Below are positions 8,823 to 17,183 of a stretch of DNA of 64,000 bases, piece after piece. The stretch spans positions 620,001 through 684,000 of the forward strand of contig NZ_AP025281.1 in assembly GCF_024347195.1 (NCBI RefSeq), given 5' to 3'. A program made the translations under genes and the position numbers. Positions within the stretch are counted from its first letter, which is position 1. The number at the start of each line of letters is the position of its first letter. Source of the DNA: Aliamphritea hakodatensis (lineage in GTDB: Bacteria > Pseudomonadota > Gammaproteobacteria > Pseudomonadales > Balneatricaceae). Under the pieces are notes generated by a model. It ran no database searches, was not told the origin of the DNA, and saw only the letters and a program-made list of their open reading frames with translations.

Positions 8823-9743
8823 TCAGAACTGAAGCGTATCGTTGGCCAGGCTGACTGGTACCCAGTATTCCATATAGGCATCATCACTGCTGGGGTCGAA
8901 GTTTCGGCCGTACAGTTCAAGGTCAAAGCCATTGATACCCTGATATCCGGATTCCGGCAGCCAGTAAAACAGGAACCACTCGAGGGTTTTATCAAAGTCC
9001 TTGATATGGCCTTTATAGGGAATCACTGCGTATGTCTGTTCTGGGATCCGGATCGTCTGAAGTACTGAGCAAATGCCCGGAGCCGGATTCTCAAAGCAGG
9101 CCCAGTAGGGAATATTATTGGCTGTTTCTTCCGTATTAAGATCGATGACACCTATGTTGTCGAAACGGCAGAACGTATCCATCGGGACATAACGGGCCAG
9201 GTTCATCCAGATTTCGGGGATAACTTTTTCATAATTGGGTGCTGCTGAGAAAAGCCCGTTAAAGTATCCGCGTACACCGTGCAACTCAGATGCGGGGCGG
9301 GTTTCAATTTTAACCTGTAATAATTTTGGCGGCAGTTCCGCTTTAATCCGGTCAGGCCGGCTCAGAGACAGCGGTTGGCGTAATCCCTGAAATACGCCCC
9401 GCTTCCGGTATGTTCCCGGGGTGCATTCATATTCTTTCCGGAAGCTGCGGTTAAAGCTGATCTCTGACTCAAATCCGCAAGTCAGGGCAATATCTAGATG
9501 GCGACGAGGCGTTGTCAGCAGTAACCTTGCCGCAGTGCTGAGACGAATTCCGCGGACATACTGAGCGACGCTCATGCCTGTTTCCTTCATGAACACGCGC
9601 TGGAACTGCCAGCGTGACCAGCAGCTTTTTTCCGCAAGTGTATCCACATTCAGGGGCTGATCCAGATTGGCTTCAATAAAATTCAGAGCCTGCTGAATGC
9701 GGGCTATTTGAGGGGGGCTGTGAAGAAAAGCTGGAGTTGCCAC
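8823..9743 (-). CDS. AraC-family regulator with GyrI-like effector domain (Rob-like)
   Basis: A 306-residue regulator with the DNA-binding part first: AraC HTH at about residues 13-111 (SRWQFQRVFMKETGMSVAQY, then GFESEISFNRSFRKEY). A GyrI/SoxS-type effector-binding domain follows at about 125-303 (for example VIPYKGHIKDFDKTLEWF). This is the Rob/BmrR-like layout, reversed from classical AraC. It sits directly upstream of the receptor operon on the same strand, so it probably activates that operon in response to siderophore; this is inference. A strong Fur box lies about 110 bp upstream of its start. Confidence 0.85.
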   Translation of the reverse strand: MATPAFLHSPPQIARIQQALNFIEANLDQPLNVDTLAEKSCWSRWQFQRVFMKETGMSVAQYVRGIRLSTAARLLLTTPRRHLDIALTCGFESEISFNRSFRKEYECTPGTYRKRGVFQGLRQPLSLSRPDRIKAELPPKLLQVKIETRPASELHGVRGYFNGLFSAAPNYEKVIPEIWMNLARYVPMDTFCRFDNIGVIDLNTEETANNIPYWACFENPAPGICSVLQTIRIPEQTYAVIPYKGHIKDFDKTLEWFLFYWLPESGYQGINGFDLELYGRNFDPSSDDAYMEYWVPVSLANDTLQF

Positions 9744-9849
9744 GGCAAAGATCTCACTGAAACTGTCTGGAAGATATCAAGCCAATTCTGGCGCTGTTTG
9801 TTTTTTGATCAGAAACTGAGGGGCGATAGTAGCGGGTTTGTGAATTAAT

Positions 9850-9870
9850 GTAAATGAGAATAATTATTAT
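9850..9870 (-). promoter_or_regulatory. Fur box before the AraC/GyrI regulator
   Basis: The plus strand reads AAATGAGAATAATTATTATT, an AT-rich near-palindrome very close to the Fur consensus. It lies between the minus-strand regulator and the plus-strand EVE gene; the regulator is the likelier target because it belongs to the iron block. Confidence 0.75.
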
Positions 9871-9990
9871 TTGATAGATTCGTTATCAGACGTCTTCAAT
9901 CATCTGGCTGGTGGGTTATGTCTGTACAATATGCCTGACCCCAAATAAGCTTAAAGGTGCTTATTAAGGGTGAATGTTGAGGCGATACAT

Positions 9991-10452
9991 ATGCAATACT
10001 GGCTGTTTAAATCTGAACCTGATGCTTTCGGTATCGATGATCTGGCTGCAATGCCTGACCAGACGGAACACTGGGACGGAATCCGCAATTATCAGGCGCG
10101 GAATTTTTTACGGGATCAGGTGAAACTGGGAGATCAGGTGTTTTTCTATCATTCCAGCTGTAAAGATGTCGGAATCGTTGGTGTCGCTGAGGTCGTGAGA
10201 GAAAGCTACCCGGATCACACTCAGTTCGACCCTGAATCAAAGTACTATGATCCGAAGTCATCGCCGGATAACCCCCGCTGGATGATGGTCGATATCAAGC
10301 TGAAGCAGAAGTTCAGCAAGATTCTGCCCCTGAAAACCATTAAAGCGATGCCTGAAATCACTGAAATCGGCCTGGTGAAAAAAGGTCACCGCCTGTCGAT
10401 CATGCCCGTAACGGATGTTGAGTGGAATCTGTTAATGGAAAAAGCGAGCTGA
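9991..10452 (+). CDS. EVE-domain protein
   Basis: A 153-residue single-domain protein. It opens with MQYWLFKSEPDAFGIDDL and continues through GIRNYQARNFLRD and GDQVFFYHSSC, the hallmarks of the EVE fold (related to PUA/YTH). EVE proteins bind modified bases in DNA or RNA; the ligand here is unknown. An in-frame GTG at 9970 would add seven residues, but the ATG at 9991 has GAGG at proper spacing and gives the family-typical N-terminus. In the ancestral order this gene was probably next to ssrA, before the island inserted between them. Confidence 0.88.
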   Translation: MQYWLFKSEPDAFGIDDLAAMPDQTEHWDGIRNYQARNFLRDQVKLGDQVFFYHSSCKDVGIVGVAEVVRESYPDHTQFDPESKYYDPKSSPDNPRWMMVDIKLKQKFSKILPLKTIKAMPEITEIGLVKKGHRLSIMPVTDVEWNLLMEKAS

Positions 10453-10788
10453 GTTGGCTTTATCTTGTTTGCCTGATGCGAAGCTGTTGGGATATCTGCC
10501 TGTTAGACTGAATGCCTGACCGTTTGCTGTATATCATGTGGCACATACACCGATAGTTTATTGCGGTTGTGATGTTTTCAAAGATAATTTCAGTTTGAAC
10601 AGCAGGTGATTTTTCAGGTTGTGCGGTCTCTGAAGTACAAAGATATTCTGCAGGTGACTTGTGTGGCAGGTGTTATTCGCTGCTTCGCGCCTCACCCTTC
10701 GGGTTGCTGCAAAAAGCGCAGCAATGTGTCGCTTCGCTCGGTTCGAACCCGGTCCGCGGGTGCTTAAAGCCACCCAACCATAACAGCA
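10453..10788. other. Non-coding stretch with structured GC-rich segment
   Basis: There is no convincing gene between the EVE stop and the terminator at 10789. Positions 10678-10788 differ from the flanks: they are GC-rich and contain several short inverted words (CACCCTTCGGGTTG, TGCTGC/GCAGCA, GGTTCGAACC, CCGCGG). GGTTCGAACC imitates a tRNA T-loop, but no tRNA fold can be built around it. It resembles a dispersed intergenic repeat; only one copy is in this window. Confidence 0.4.
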
Positions 10789-10844
10789 ATGCATAAAAAA
10801 ACGACCCACAGGAATAGCGCCTGTGGGGCGTTTTTTTTTATGCA
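10789..10844. terminator. Strong bidirectional terminator, probably the ancestral ssrA terminator
   Basis: The stem CCACAGG/CCTGTGG is flanked by A7 on one side and T9 on the other, all inside an outer ATGCATA/TATGCAT pairing. It works as an intrinsic terminator in both directions. It abuts the degenerate tmRNA-end copy at 10845, which suggests that it followed ssrA directly before the island inserted. Confidence 0.8.
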
Positions 10845-10859
10845 TTTGGTGGGGTGGCG
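10845..10859. other. Left attachment site of the ssrA island (attL candidate)
   Basis: TTTGGTGGGGTGGCG here matches TTTGGTGGAGGTGGCG at 25633-25648, which is the 3' end of the tmRNA gene, apart from one missing base. The two copies bound a 14.8-kb segment carrying the integrase, as expected for att sites. The match is short, so the exact crossover is uncertain. Confidence 0.55.
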
Positions 10860-11068
10860 TCTACTGAATAGTTTTTTTAACTGTATGTATTGGTTGGGTT
10901 TTTGTGTTTTGTTTGTTGGTGTAGGCCCCTCAAAAGGCCCCCGTCTAACACATGCTTACCGTTTCTATCTTTTTTACTTGATTGAGTTTTGGCCAGTGAC
11001 TGCCGGATTTCAGTTACTAACTTGATGCTCAAAGTCTTCCATATATACTCACCGAAATTGTATTTAGC

Positions 11069-11863
11069 ATGGTGGCTACGGTGTCAGAAGAATTGGAATC
11101 TGTAAAAGAAACAAAGCAGGAAAAAGGAGGCTTCAAGCTTCATCACTACATTGCCGTTATCGGTTTGTTTGGTCCGGCAATCTATCTATTTGGATTGCGT
11201 TATTATCAGGGGCTGTTGTACGAGTTCGGAGTAGATAACAGTAGCTTTCCAATAGCTGCTCATGAAGCATACATTTACGCCTATTACGCGACCACACACA
11301 TTATAGATGCGTTGTTTATTGAAGGCTGGGCTTGGTTAACATCCCTTTCAGTTCTCGAAGTCATTTCTATACCGCTGTTAAGCGTAGGGGGGCTCTATAT
11401 CTTCGCAAAAAGGAGAGACTTGCCTAAACCCTCTTTTGAAGGATGGTTCGGGCAACTGCTAACCAAGCTTTGGAACTATCTTCATTGGGAAAACAACAAG
11501 CTGACACAGGCTTTAGTTCTTACAGGTCTTGGCTCATATGTAGTGCTATCAATTCTTTATCTTCTTATTGTATTGGGCTTTGCCTGGCTGCTTATACCCT
11601 ATGCCGCGTATAGCGTAGGAAAGTCTTCTGCTGAAAGTCGAATTGATGATTATCTGGATCCGGAAAAGGGGTGTGCAGCCCTCGAAGGAAAGCGCTGGGG
11701 GCCTTGTAAAGCATTACTCTCAAGTGATGGAAAAGTGATGTACGAAGGAATACTGATTTTGCACTCTGGTAACTTGATTTCTTTTTTCACTAGAGAGGGC
11801 GCGTTTGTAACGACTTTTCCACCTGGTGGTGTGATTCGAAATAAGCTGTCTGGAAAGCCATGA
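11069..11863 (+). CDS. Island membrane protein of unknown function
   Basis: A 264-residue protein that I do not recognise. After a charged start it has hydrophobic segments at about residues 27-46, 87-110 and 147-178 (ALVLTGLGSYVVLSILYLL and on), so it probably has three or four inner-membrane helices. A soluble C-terminal tail of about 80 residues contains EGKRWGPCKALLSSDG and EGILILHSGN, likely beta strands. It is the first gene inside the left end of the ssrA island, about 210 bp from the att copy, and stands alone on the plus strand. Cargo of this kind often encodes effector or immunity proteins, but nothing in the sequence shows which. Confidence 0.65.
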   Translation: MVATVSEELESVKETKQEKGGFKLHHYIAVIGLFGPAIYLFGLRYYQGLLYEFGVDNSSFPIAAHEAYIYAYYATTHIIDALFIEGWAWLTSLSVLEVISIPLLSVGGLYIFAKRRDLPKPSFEGWFGQLLTKLWNYLHWENNKLTQALVLTGLGSYVVLSILYLLIVLGFAWLLIPYAAYSVGKSSAESRIDDYLDPEKGCAALEGKRWGPCKALLSSDGKVMYEGILILHSGNLISFFTREGAFVTTFPPGGVIRNKLSGKP

Positions 11864-11937
11864 CTATTCAGGATAAGGGACCAATTATAAGTGCTTAGCA
11901 TCATTGATAGTTGTTAATGATGCTTCGCTCAGGCTGT

Positions 11938-12153
11938 AGCCCCCTTACCGTTCCCTTACCGTTGACTAATCCTTTTTCCCACCAGCTAACGAGTCGATTT
12001 CTACTTGAAATCGGGTGAGACTCTACTCGCTTTTGATCGTATTAAAGAGATCTTCTTTAGGGGGTTCTGTGGGGGATTAAGTAATTAGTTAGTAATGCTA
12101 TCAGCAAGCAGTATAGCTACTGTAAATGGGAGTGCTGTAGGGGATTGGGTGGG
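11938..12153. repeat. Island repeat element, copy 1 (about 216 bp)
   Basis: A long imperfect direct repeat of 13632-13830. Shared blocks include CCCTTACCGTTCCCTTACC, GTTGACTAATCCTTTT, CACCAGCTAACGAGT, CTACTCGCTTTTG, ATTAAAGA, ATGCTA, CAGCAAGCA, ATATAGCTA/GTATAGCTA and GGGGATTGGGTGGG. It contains a stem, CGAGT/ACTCG, enclosing CGATTTC/GAAATCG. No convincing gene lies inside it. With copy 2 it brackets the genes at 12453 and 13003. Confidence 0.75.
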
Positions 12154-12452
12154 GGCCGATAGGCTTTTTATAAACATCTATGATGTCACTAGCCTTCCTT
12201 CCTTTGCGATTGCAGCGCCGCTTAATATGCCTTCAGATAAGGCTTATTCATTAGCTTCTTTCGCCAACGGCCACTCGCTTCCATTCCTTGTCTTTTTTAT
12301 TAATCAGTTACATATTAGGCTATTAGAGGTTCTTCTGTGTAGGCATATGCGCAAAGACAGTCGTTGTTATAGCTGTGCCTGCTTTTTACATTGTTAGAAA
12401 TACGTGCGCTTATTATTAAAAAGTTACATTCACTAATAAATCAGAGTATCTA
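12154..12452. other. AT-rich leader without a clear gene
   Basis: There is no supported coding sequence between repeat copy 1 and the small membrane protein. A 100-codon frame starting at 12095 begins inside the repeat and has no ribosome site or domain. The stretch probably carries the promoter of the gene at 12453. Confidence 0.4.
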
Positions 12453-12812
12453 ATGGATTGGGAATTAATAAACGGAATCACGGGAATAGTAAGCGCCGTG
12501 TGCGCAGTTCTTGGTATTGGATATTTTGGTTTTCAAAAAGGTATTCCAACCGAAGACGTCTCCATATTAAGCGTGTACAAATTGATGTCCTTTGTTGTTG
12601 CGTGCTCAGGTTGGGCATTATGTTGTCTCAGTTTCCTATGGGTTGTAGAGCCCTATGGTTGCTGCCCAGCATCATCGGACTACAAGCATTTCTTTGGTGT
12701 AATATTGGGGTTCCCTGCAATAGTAGTCTTCATGTTTGGCATTAGACTGCTAGAAGGTCCAGCGCGTAACAAGTCAAGCAAGAAGGAGGTACAAAGCGCA
12801 CCACCTCGCTGA
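12453..12812 (+). CDS. Small island membrane protein
   Basis: A 119-residue hypothetical protein. Hydrophobic segments at about residues 9-27, 43-65 and 82-101 (FFGVILGFPAIVVFMFGIRL) predict three membrane helices with a short basic cytoplasmic tail (NKSSKKEVQSAPPR). I do not recognise a family. The start has only a weak ribosome site (AGAG), so expression is uncertain. It lies between the two copies of the 200-bp island repeat together with the downstream lipoprotein gene, suggesting a two-gene cargo cassette. Confidence 0.5.
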   Translation: MDWELINGITGIVSAVCAVLGIGYFGFQKGIPTEDVSILSVYKLMSFVVACSGWALCCLSFLWVVEPYGCCPASSDYKHFFGVILGFPAIVVFMFGIRLLEGPARNKSSKKEVQSAPPR

Positions 12813-13002
12813 GCGTTGTTATATATTTGATTTTATCTATTTTAGTTGCTTTGGCTATCTCTAGATCCTCCCATTTATCTCTCTGTATTAAGTTCTTAAA
12901 TCTTACATGACATGATTCTTGTCACAGTATTCTGTCTAAAAGACGTGTTACAAATACTCTTCTTGGGTTTTCCCCGTCAATATCATAATTTCAGGAATAA
13001 CA

Positions 13003-13533
13003 GTGAAAGGATTTCAGCAAATCATCAGCGGTATACTCATCGTTGCCCTTATCACAGGATGCGCTGCAACAAGCACTCAGGTCATAAGTGATGGCGATAA
13101 CCTTAGTGACGCCAAGTTGTGTCGTAACTACCTCAATGACTATCAAAATTTATTAAATAAACGTAATCAGCAGGAAATTAACCACGAAGAGTTTGTTTAT
13201 TTACAGGCTTTGATTTTACAGGTCCAAAAACGTGATCTTACGCCGGAAAAATGCAGTGAACTTGTCAAAGATCAAAATATAGCTGCGATAGGAGTTGGCG
13301 CGTTACTAATTATTACTGCTGCGCTTATAGCAGCAGGCGGTGGTCGAAGCGGAAGCGGTAGTGGAAGTAGTAAAAATGCAGCATATAGTGATCAGGGTTT
13401 TGCCTGGGATCAGTTCTACGATCTGAATGGTGATCTGACATGGAGGTGCCGTAATAAAGCTAACGGACAGTTTGCTTATGATTCAGATTGTATCTTGGAA
13501 CCTAAAAGTGATTTTACATGGCCAGGAAAATAA
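13003..13533 (+). CDS. Island lipoprotein with Gly/Ser linker
   Basis: A 176-residue protein starting with GTG behind AGGAA. A lipoprotein signal ends in LITGC (Cys at about residue 20), so it should be anchored in a membrane. Residues 35-90 are charged and helical, followed by a second hydrophobic segment at about 94-112 (AAIGVGALLIITAALIAAGG), a Gly/Ser-rich linker (GGGRSGSGSGSSK) and a short C-terminal domain with two cysteines (WRCRNKANGQF, SDCILEP). The family is not recognised. It is the second gene of the segment bracketed by the 200-bp repeats. Confidence 0.65.
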   Translation: MKGFQQIISGILIVALITGCAATSTQVISDGDNLSDAKLCRNYLNDYQNLLNKRNQQEINHEEFVYLQALILQVQKRDLTPEKCSELVKDQNIAAIGVGALLIITAALIAAGGGRSGSGSGSSKNAAYSDQGFAWDQFYDLNGDLTWRCRNKANGQFAYDSDCILEPKSDFTWPGK

Positions 13534-14064
13534 ATGGATAAGTTAAGTAAATACGGCTAGGTTAGATATTGCTGATTCAGCATCTCTTTACCGTTACGCT
13601 TACAGTACCGAAGAGGGTTGGTGGATTTTACAGCCCTTACCGTTCCCTTACCGTTGACTAATCCTTTTGCTCACCAGCTAACGAGTAGATTTATACTCGA
13701 AAGCAGGTAGGAATCTACTCGCTTTTGGTGACATTAAAGAAATCACTGTGGGGGGGAGAGCTTCGCCAGCAATGCTACCAGCAAGCAATATAGCTATTGT
13801 AGAGGAGAGTGTTGTAGGGGATTGGGTGGGACTTACTCCTTAGCCATCAGCCTACCACCCGTAGTAAGAGAAGTTACATAGGCTGCTTACTATCACTCTT
13901 AATCGCCATATTTGATGTTTATCCTTTATGCCGTAGAAAGTTTAAGCTGTAGGTTTTATGAGTCAGAGCGAAACAGCTAAGTAGATATTATACTGCTGTT
14001 ACCAATAGCTGATTTTATAGCTTAAAGCGTCAATTGAGGTTTTTGTGTGTGTTACACTCGCTTC
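13534..14064. other. Non-coding stretch holding repeat copy 2
   Basis: There is no supported gene. The part up to 13631 includes a CTTTACCGTTACGCTTAC stretch that resembles the start of the repeat. Positions 13632-13830 are the second copy, and the remainder to 14064 is AT-rich with no visible function beyond the 3' side of the convergent AAA ATPase gene. Confidence 0.5.
13632..13830. repeat. Island repeat element, copy 2 (about 199 bp)
   Basis: Diverged copy of 11938-12153 in the same orientation. Its stem is better preserved: CGAGTAGATT and AATCTACTCG form perfect 10-bp arms around a 20-nt loop. Retention of the stem while the primary sequence drifts hints at a functional structure, either RNA or a recombination site. 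Confidence 0.75.
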
Positions 14065-15318
14065 CTACACATTTTCCCTACCAGTATTCTCATATAGCAT
14101 TTCAAACGATTGTCCTGGCAATGAAAGTTCGCCGTGATTCATTAGTTCTAATTCGACTTCATCTAGCTTGGTTTCTTGTAAGTCTAGTACAACACGTACT
14201 CGGAGAAACTCATCTACAACAGAATATGTGGTGTCGTCATTCACACTTATGATATTTCTGGTTAGCAACCAATCGATTGCATCCGAATCTATGGCTTCCA
14301 GAGCTTTTGATCTATCTACTTTACTAGGAAAACTCCCGCCAGCTAGCTCAATAAAAGTATGATAGTCGGAAAATACTGACTCATTTTTCATTGTGTGGAT
14401 TAATAGATCATAATCTCGGCCTCTTGATTCATAGCAAATAGTTCGTAACGAATCGACTAAGTCCTTTATATCTATACATCCATCAGGGTCTTCAAATTCA
14501 TGTTCTATGACATGCGAACCTAATAGTTGCAGTAGGTGAGGGTGACCTCCTGAGATCGCAGCAATTCGATCTATCACTTCAGGATCAATATTGAGTGATT
14601 CTCCGTCTCTTTCTGCAGAGGTGGCTACAACTTTGAACTTGTCATCGAGTAGTGTGAGTGCGGAATCTTGATCAAGTGGCTCAAGATTAATTGATTTATA
14701 TATGAATCGTGTTACACCTCTATCGACATCAGCCATTTGTTGGTAAAAAGGGCTAACTCCAGCAAGAACGAATCTCAGATTTTTGATGCCCTGTAGTTGA
14801 ACTTCTGTACACAAGGTTCTCATCAATCTGGCAATCGCGGGTGAGCATTTTTCACATTCATCAATAGCAATTATGAAGTTTTCTGCATTGTTAATTTGTG
14901 ATTTGAAAGATTGATCAGCTACGATCTTTGATAGGGCAGAAAGGTGCCTACCCTCATTAAAGAAGGTATATGCTTCAGTAGACTCATAAGAAATTAGCTT
15001 CGGTATTCCAATTTTTATTTTCTGCTGAGTATTGTCAACTTCAACCAACTTATCGAGAACTAATAGTGCAGCGTCATCGACAGTCTTTATATCTCCATGC
15101 CCAACAGCCATAACGAAAACACATTTTTCATTCGATGCAAAACCATCCATATGAAGAAGTGTCCTTGACATGAAAGATGATTTTCCAATACCAAAAGAGC
15201 CTTCGATACAGACTGAGCCTTGGTTTATAGCTCTTGCTAGAAGGCGTATTTCTTTATCTCGGCCAAAGAAATCTTCTGGGAGACTAGCTATATCAGATGG
15301 TGTAAACGGGTTTTTCAA
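14065..15318 (-). CDS. AAA/STAND-type ATPase
   Basis: A 417-residue ATPase. It opens with PEDFFGRDKEIRLLARAI, a typical entry to Orc/STAND-type AAA domains. Walker A is GSFGIGKSS (about residue 40) and Walker B is FIIAIDECEKC (about residue 150). A sensor region (LRFVLAGVSPFYQQM) and a C-terminal helical or winged-helix part (about 300-400) follow. Such ATPases are frequent in anti-phage and mobile-element cargo. The TTG start at 15318 has AAGGAT at good spacing. Its promoter carries the motif TATATTTACCATAGTAAGG shared with the promoter of the 18.9-kb gene. Confidence 0.8.
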   Translation of the reverse strand: MKNPFTPSDIASLPEDFFGRDKEIRLLARAINQGSVCIEGSFGIGKSSFMSRTLLHMDGFASNEKCVFVMAVGHGDIKTVDDAALLVLDKLVEVDNTQQKIKIGIPKLISYESTEAYTFFNEGRHLSALSKIVADQSFKSQINNAENFIIAIDECEKCSPAIARLMRTLCTEVQLQGIKNLRFVLAGVSPFYQQMADVDRGVTRFIYKSINLEPLDQDSALTLLDDKFKVVATSAERDGESLNIDPEVIDRIAAISGGHPHLLQLLGSHVIEHEFEDPDGCIDIKDLVDSLRTICYESRGRDYDLLIHTMKNESVFSDYHTFIELAGGSFPSKVDRSKALEAIDSDAIDWLLTRNIISVNDDTTYSVVDEFLRVRVVLDLQETKLDEVELELMNHGELSLPGQSFEMLYENTGRENV

Positions 15319-15347
15319 GATGATATCCTTATGCTATTACTAACTAT

Positions 15348-15366
15348 CCTTACTATGGTAAATATA
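15348..15366 (-). promoter_or_regulatory. Shared island promoter motif, copy 1
   Basis: The minus strand reads TATATTTACCATAGTAAGG, 30-50 bp upstream of the AAA ATPase start. A nearly identical 20-mer with one extra base lies at 19035-19054 upstream of another minus-strand island gene. The near-palindrome TTACCATAGTAA inside it suggests a common operator. Confidence 0.55.
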
Positions 15367-15555
15367 GAGGATGGACTGGTAAGTAATTTGTACGACAAGC
15401 ACATTTTGATCGAGTTATAGGGCAATAGTATCTTTATAAGTAGCTTCTGACCATGAGTAGTTGGCTTTGCATGAGTGATTGTTGCTCCTCTGTGGCGACC
15501 TGCTTTTTTCGGATCTGACTCCGCTCTGAGCAATCGTTGCTCCATGGAGTATCCA

Positions 15556-16581
15556 TCAAGAGCCTTGGCTTCGGCCAGGGCTTTCTTGTTTTGGTTCCGG
15601 TGTTTCAGAGCACTGTAAAAATGAATTTCCTACAGCATCAATATATTGTTCAATAAGTAATTGGAACAATGTTGAATTTGTATGATTAAGCTCGTCATCA
15701 TTTACACGTGCTGTTAAAAAAGCTCCTGTGATTTGTGCTAGAGTGATGGCTGTCATGTGGGCTGGCTCAACCATTCCAGAGCCTGATGGTCCGACCAGCA
15801 GCACTTCTCTGCTCCCTTCAGGTATTCCGTGTAACGATTGCATTTCGCAATGGTCCGCATGAACATATTTACTAGCTAGTTTATAGTTATGAGACCATTT
15901 TCCTAACCCTATATGTTCACGTAACTTTTCAAGTTTTGAATATCCTGTATATTTTCTTGCCCAATGAAAGTGTGGCTCTCCATTTGTTAATTTTTCCTTT
16001 GAAGTCATAGCTTCTGATATTTCCGCCTCAGTATATGGTTGGACATTCATCTCTCTTGCTGTTTTTTGATATTCAGCCATTCCTTCAGCAGCTTTCACTT
16101 TTCCATACTTAATGAAGTCAATAGCTGCATTGCTGCCATATTTGTGGATGACTAAGCAGTTAACAGAAATTTCAAATAATGTTCGCCAACGAGCAAGGGC
16201 GCCAGATGGATAGCCTCCCTTTAAGAGCAAAATAATTTCTCCTGTAATACGGCAAGCATGAGCATGTTGACGCATTAAAACTCCAAGCAAAGGATCTGAT
16301 TCGTATTGAGGTAAAGCTAAGAAGGTTTTTTGAAAGTCTTTGCCTGCTTCAATCGAAATATAGCGAAGCATTTCCAGCTTTTGGAAACCGATCTTCCATC
16401 TTTTATAGTTTGCTTCTTTAAATGCTTCGGAAGCATCAGTTAGCTCCTTCAGGCAATCTTTTTCGGAGTTACTAACTATTTGATAAAGATTAACACTGAG
16501 CTTTTCTAATAGGCCGTTGAGCTCATGTGATTCAGTATCATTTAGTTGGCTGTTGATGTATGTAAACGTCTCTTCAAACAT
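15556..16581 (-). CDS. DUF5677-family protein
   Basis: A 341-residue, mostly alpha-helical protein. The segment GYPSGALARWRTLFEISVN (about residues 126-145) and the following KYVHADHCE are what I associate with DUF5677, a family of unknown function found in accessory regions. It starts at an ATG with AGGGAAG before it. It lies upstream of and co-oriented with the AAA ATPase gene, separated by 237 bp, so a functional pair is possible but not proven. Confidence 0.65.
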   Translation of the reverse strand: MFEETFTYINSQLNDTESHELNGLLEKLSVNLYQIVSNSEKDCLKELTDASEAFKEANYKRWKIGFQKLEMLRYISIEAGKDFQKTFLALPQYESDPLLGVLMRQHAHACRITGEIILLLKGGYPSGALARWRTLFEISVNCLVIHKYGSNAAIDFIKYGKVKAAEGMAEYQKTAREMNVQPYTEAEISEAMTSKEKLTNGEPHFHWARKYTGYSKLEKLREHIGLGKWSHNYKLASKYVHADHCEMQSLHGIPEGSREVLLVGPSGSGMVEPAHMTAITLAQITGAFLTARVNDDELNHTNSTLFQLLIEQYIDAVGNSFLQCSETPEPKQESPGRSQGS

Positions 16582-16790
16582 GCTGCTTCCCTGTGGAAGA
16601 AGAAATTAAATTTAGCGTGGTGCCGAGAAATTGTAGTCCCTAGATATAGTCCCAAAAGCTTTGGGTTTAAGCAGGACTATACAGCCAGTTTTTTTGGGCA
16701 AGGGAGGCCTCACTACTTTCTGTAAGCGGGGATATTTCCCCATATTTGAGCGTGTATTCCCTATATTAAGGATAGGGGGGGTAGGCTTGT

Positions 16791-17183
16791 TCACAGCTTC
16801 AAGAGCAGGTTTGTCTGTTCATCAATGCTAAAACCATGCTTTTGATACCAAGGTCTCAGTATTTCTGGATCGCCAACCATCTTTCCTTCGATAGATATTG
16901 CTCCAATGCTTCTACAGTGCTGTATTACAGCCTTTAAAAGTTTTGACCCATAACCTTGGCTACGAAAGTTGAAACGCACTCTGAAGGGCTGACAGGGCCA
17001 GTAGAAACCGGCCTTGTCGTAAATCAGAATATCTCCCAGCGTTACTTGGCCGTCATTGTTTGTTAGCCTGGCGTAGCCAATAGGAAGTTGGCCGATATAA
17101 GGAGTTAGCGCGAAACAGAACTGCGAGTCTTCTGGTAGCTCAATTCTGAAAGTTTTATTCCGAATCCATAGTTGATGTAGCAT
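16791..17183 (-). CDS. GNAT-family acetyltransferase
   Basis: A 130-residue acetyltransferase. The acetyl-CoA pyrophosphate loop appears as RSQGYGSKLLKAVIQHC (about residues 73-89) and the C-terminal strand-helix as WYQKHGFSID. The N-terminal half is divergent. The substrate is unknown; free-standing GNATs of this size modify small molecules or protein N-termini, and some are toxins of TA pairs. Its ATG shares one base with the stop of the preceding gene, so the two are co-translated. Confidence 0.75.
   Translation of the reverse strand: MLHQLWIRNKTFRIELPEDSQFCFALTPYIGQLPIGYARLTNNDGQVTLGDILIYDKAGFYWPCQPFRVRFNFRSQGYGSKLLKAVIQHCRSIGAISIEGKMVGDPEILRPWYQKHGFSIDEQTNLLLKL

Noticed and set aside
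10735..10775. tRNA gene suggested by GGTTCGAACC
   Set aside because: No acceptor, D or anticodon arm can be built around it.
10558..10845. 95-codon frame on the minus strand
   Set aside because: It runs through a terminator hairpin and a structured repeat-like segment, is arginine-rich without domain character, and has no ribosome site.
12095..12397. 100-codon frame on the plus strand
   Set aside because: It begins inside the ~200-bp repeat, has no ribosome site and no recognisable pattern; copy 2 of the repeat does not keep the frame.
15315..15545. 76-codon frame upstream of the AAA ATPase
   Set aside because: It covers the promoter motif and ribosome site of the ATPase gene and has no protein-like features.
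16612..16794. 60-codon frame after the GNAT gene
   Set aside because: It starts at a GTG overlapping the GNAT stop, but the region is rich in inverted words such as GGGGATATTTCCCC and the product looks like non-coding translation.
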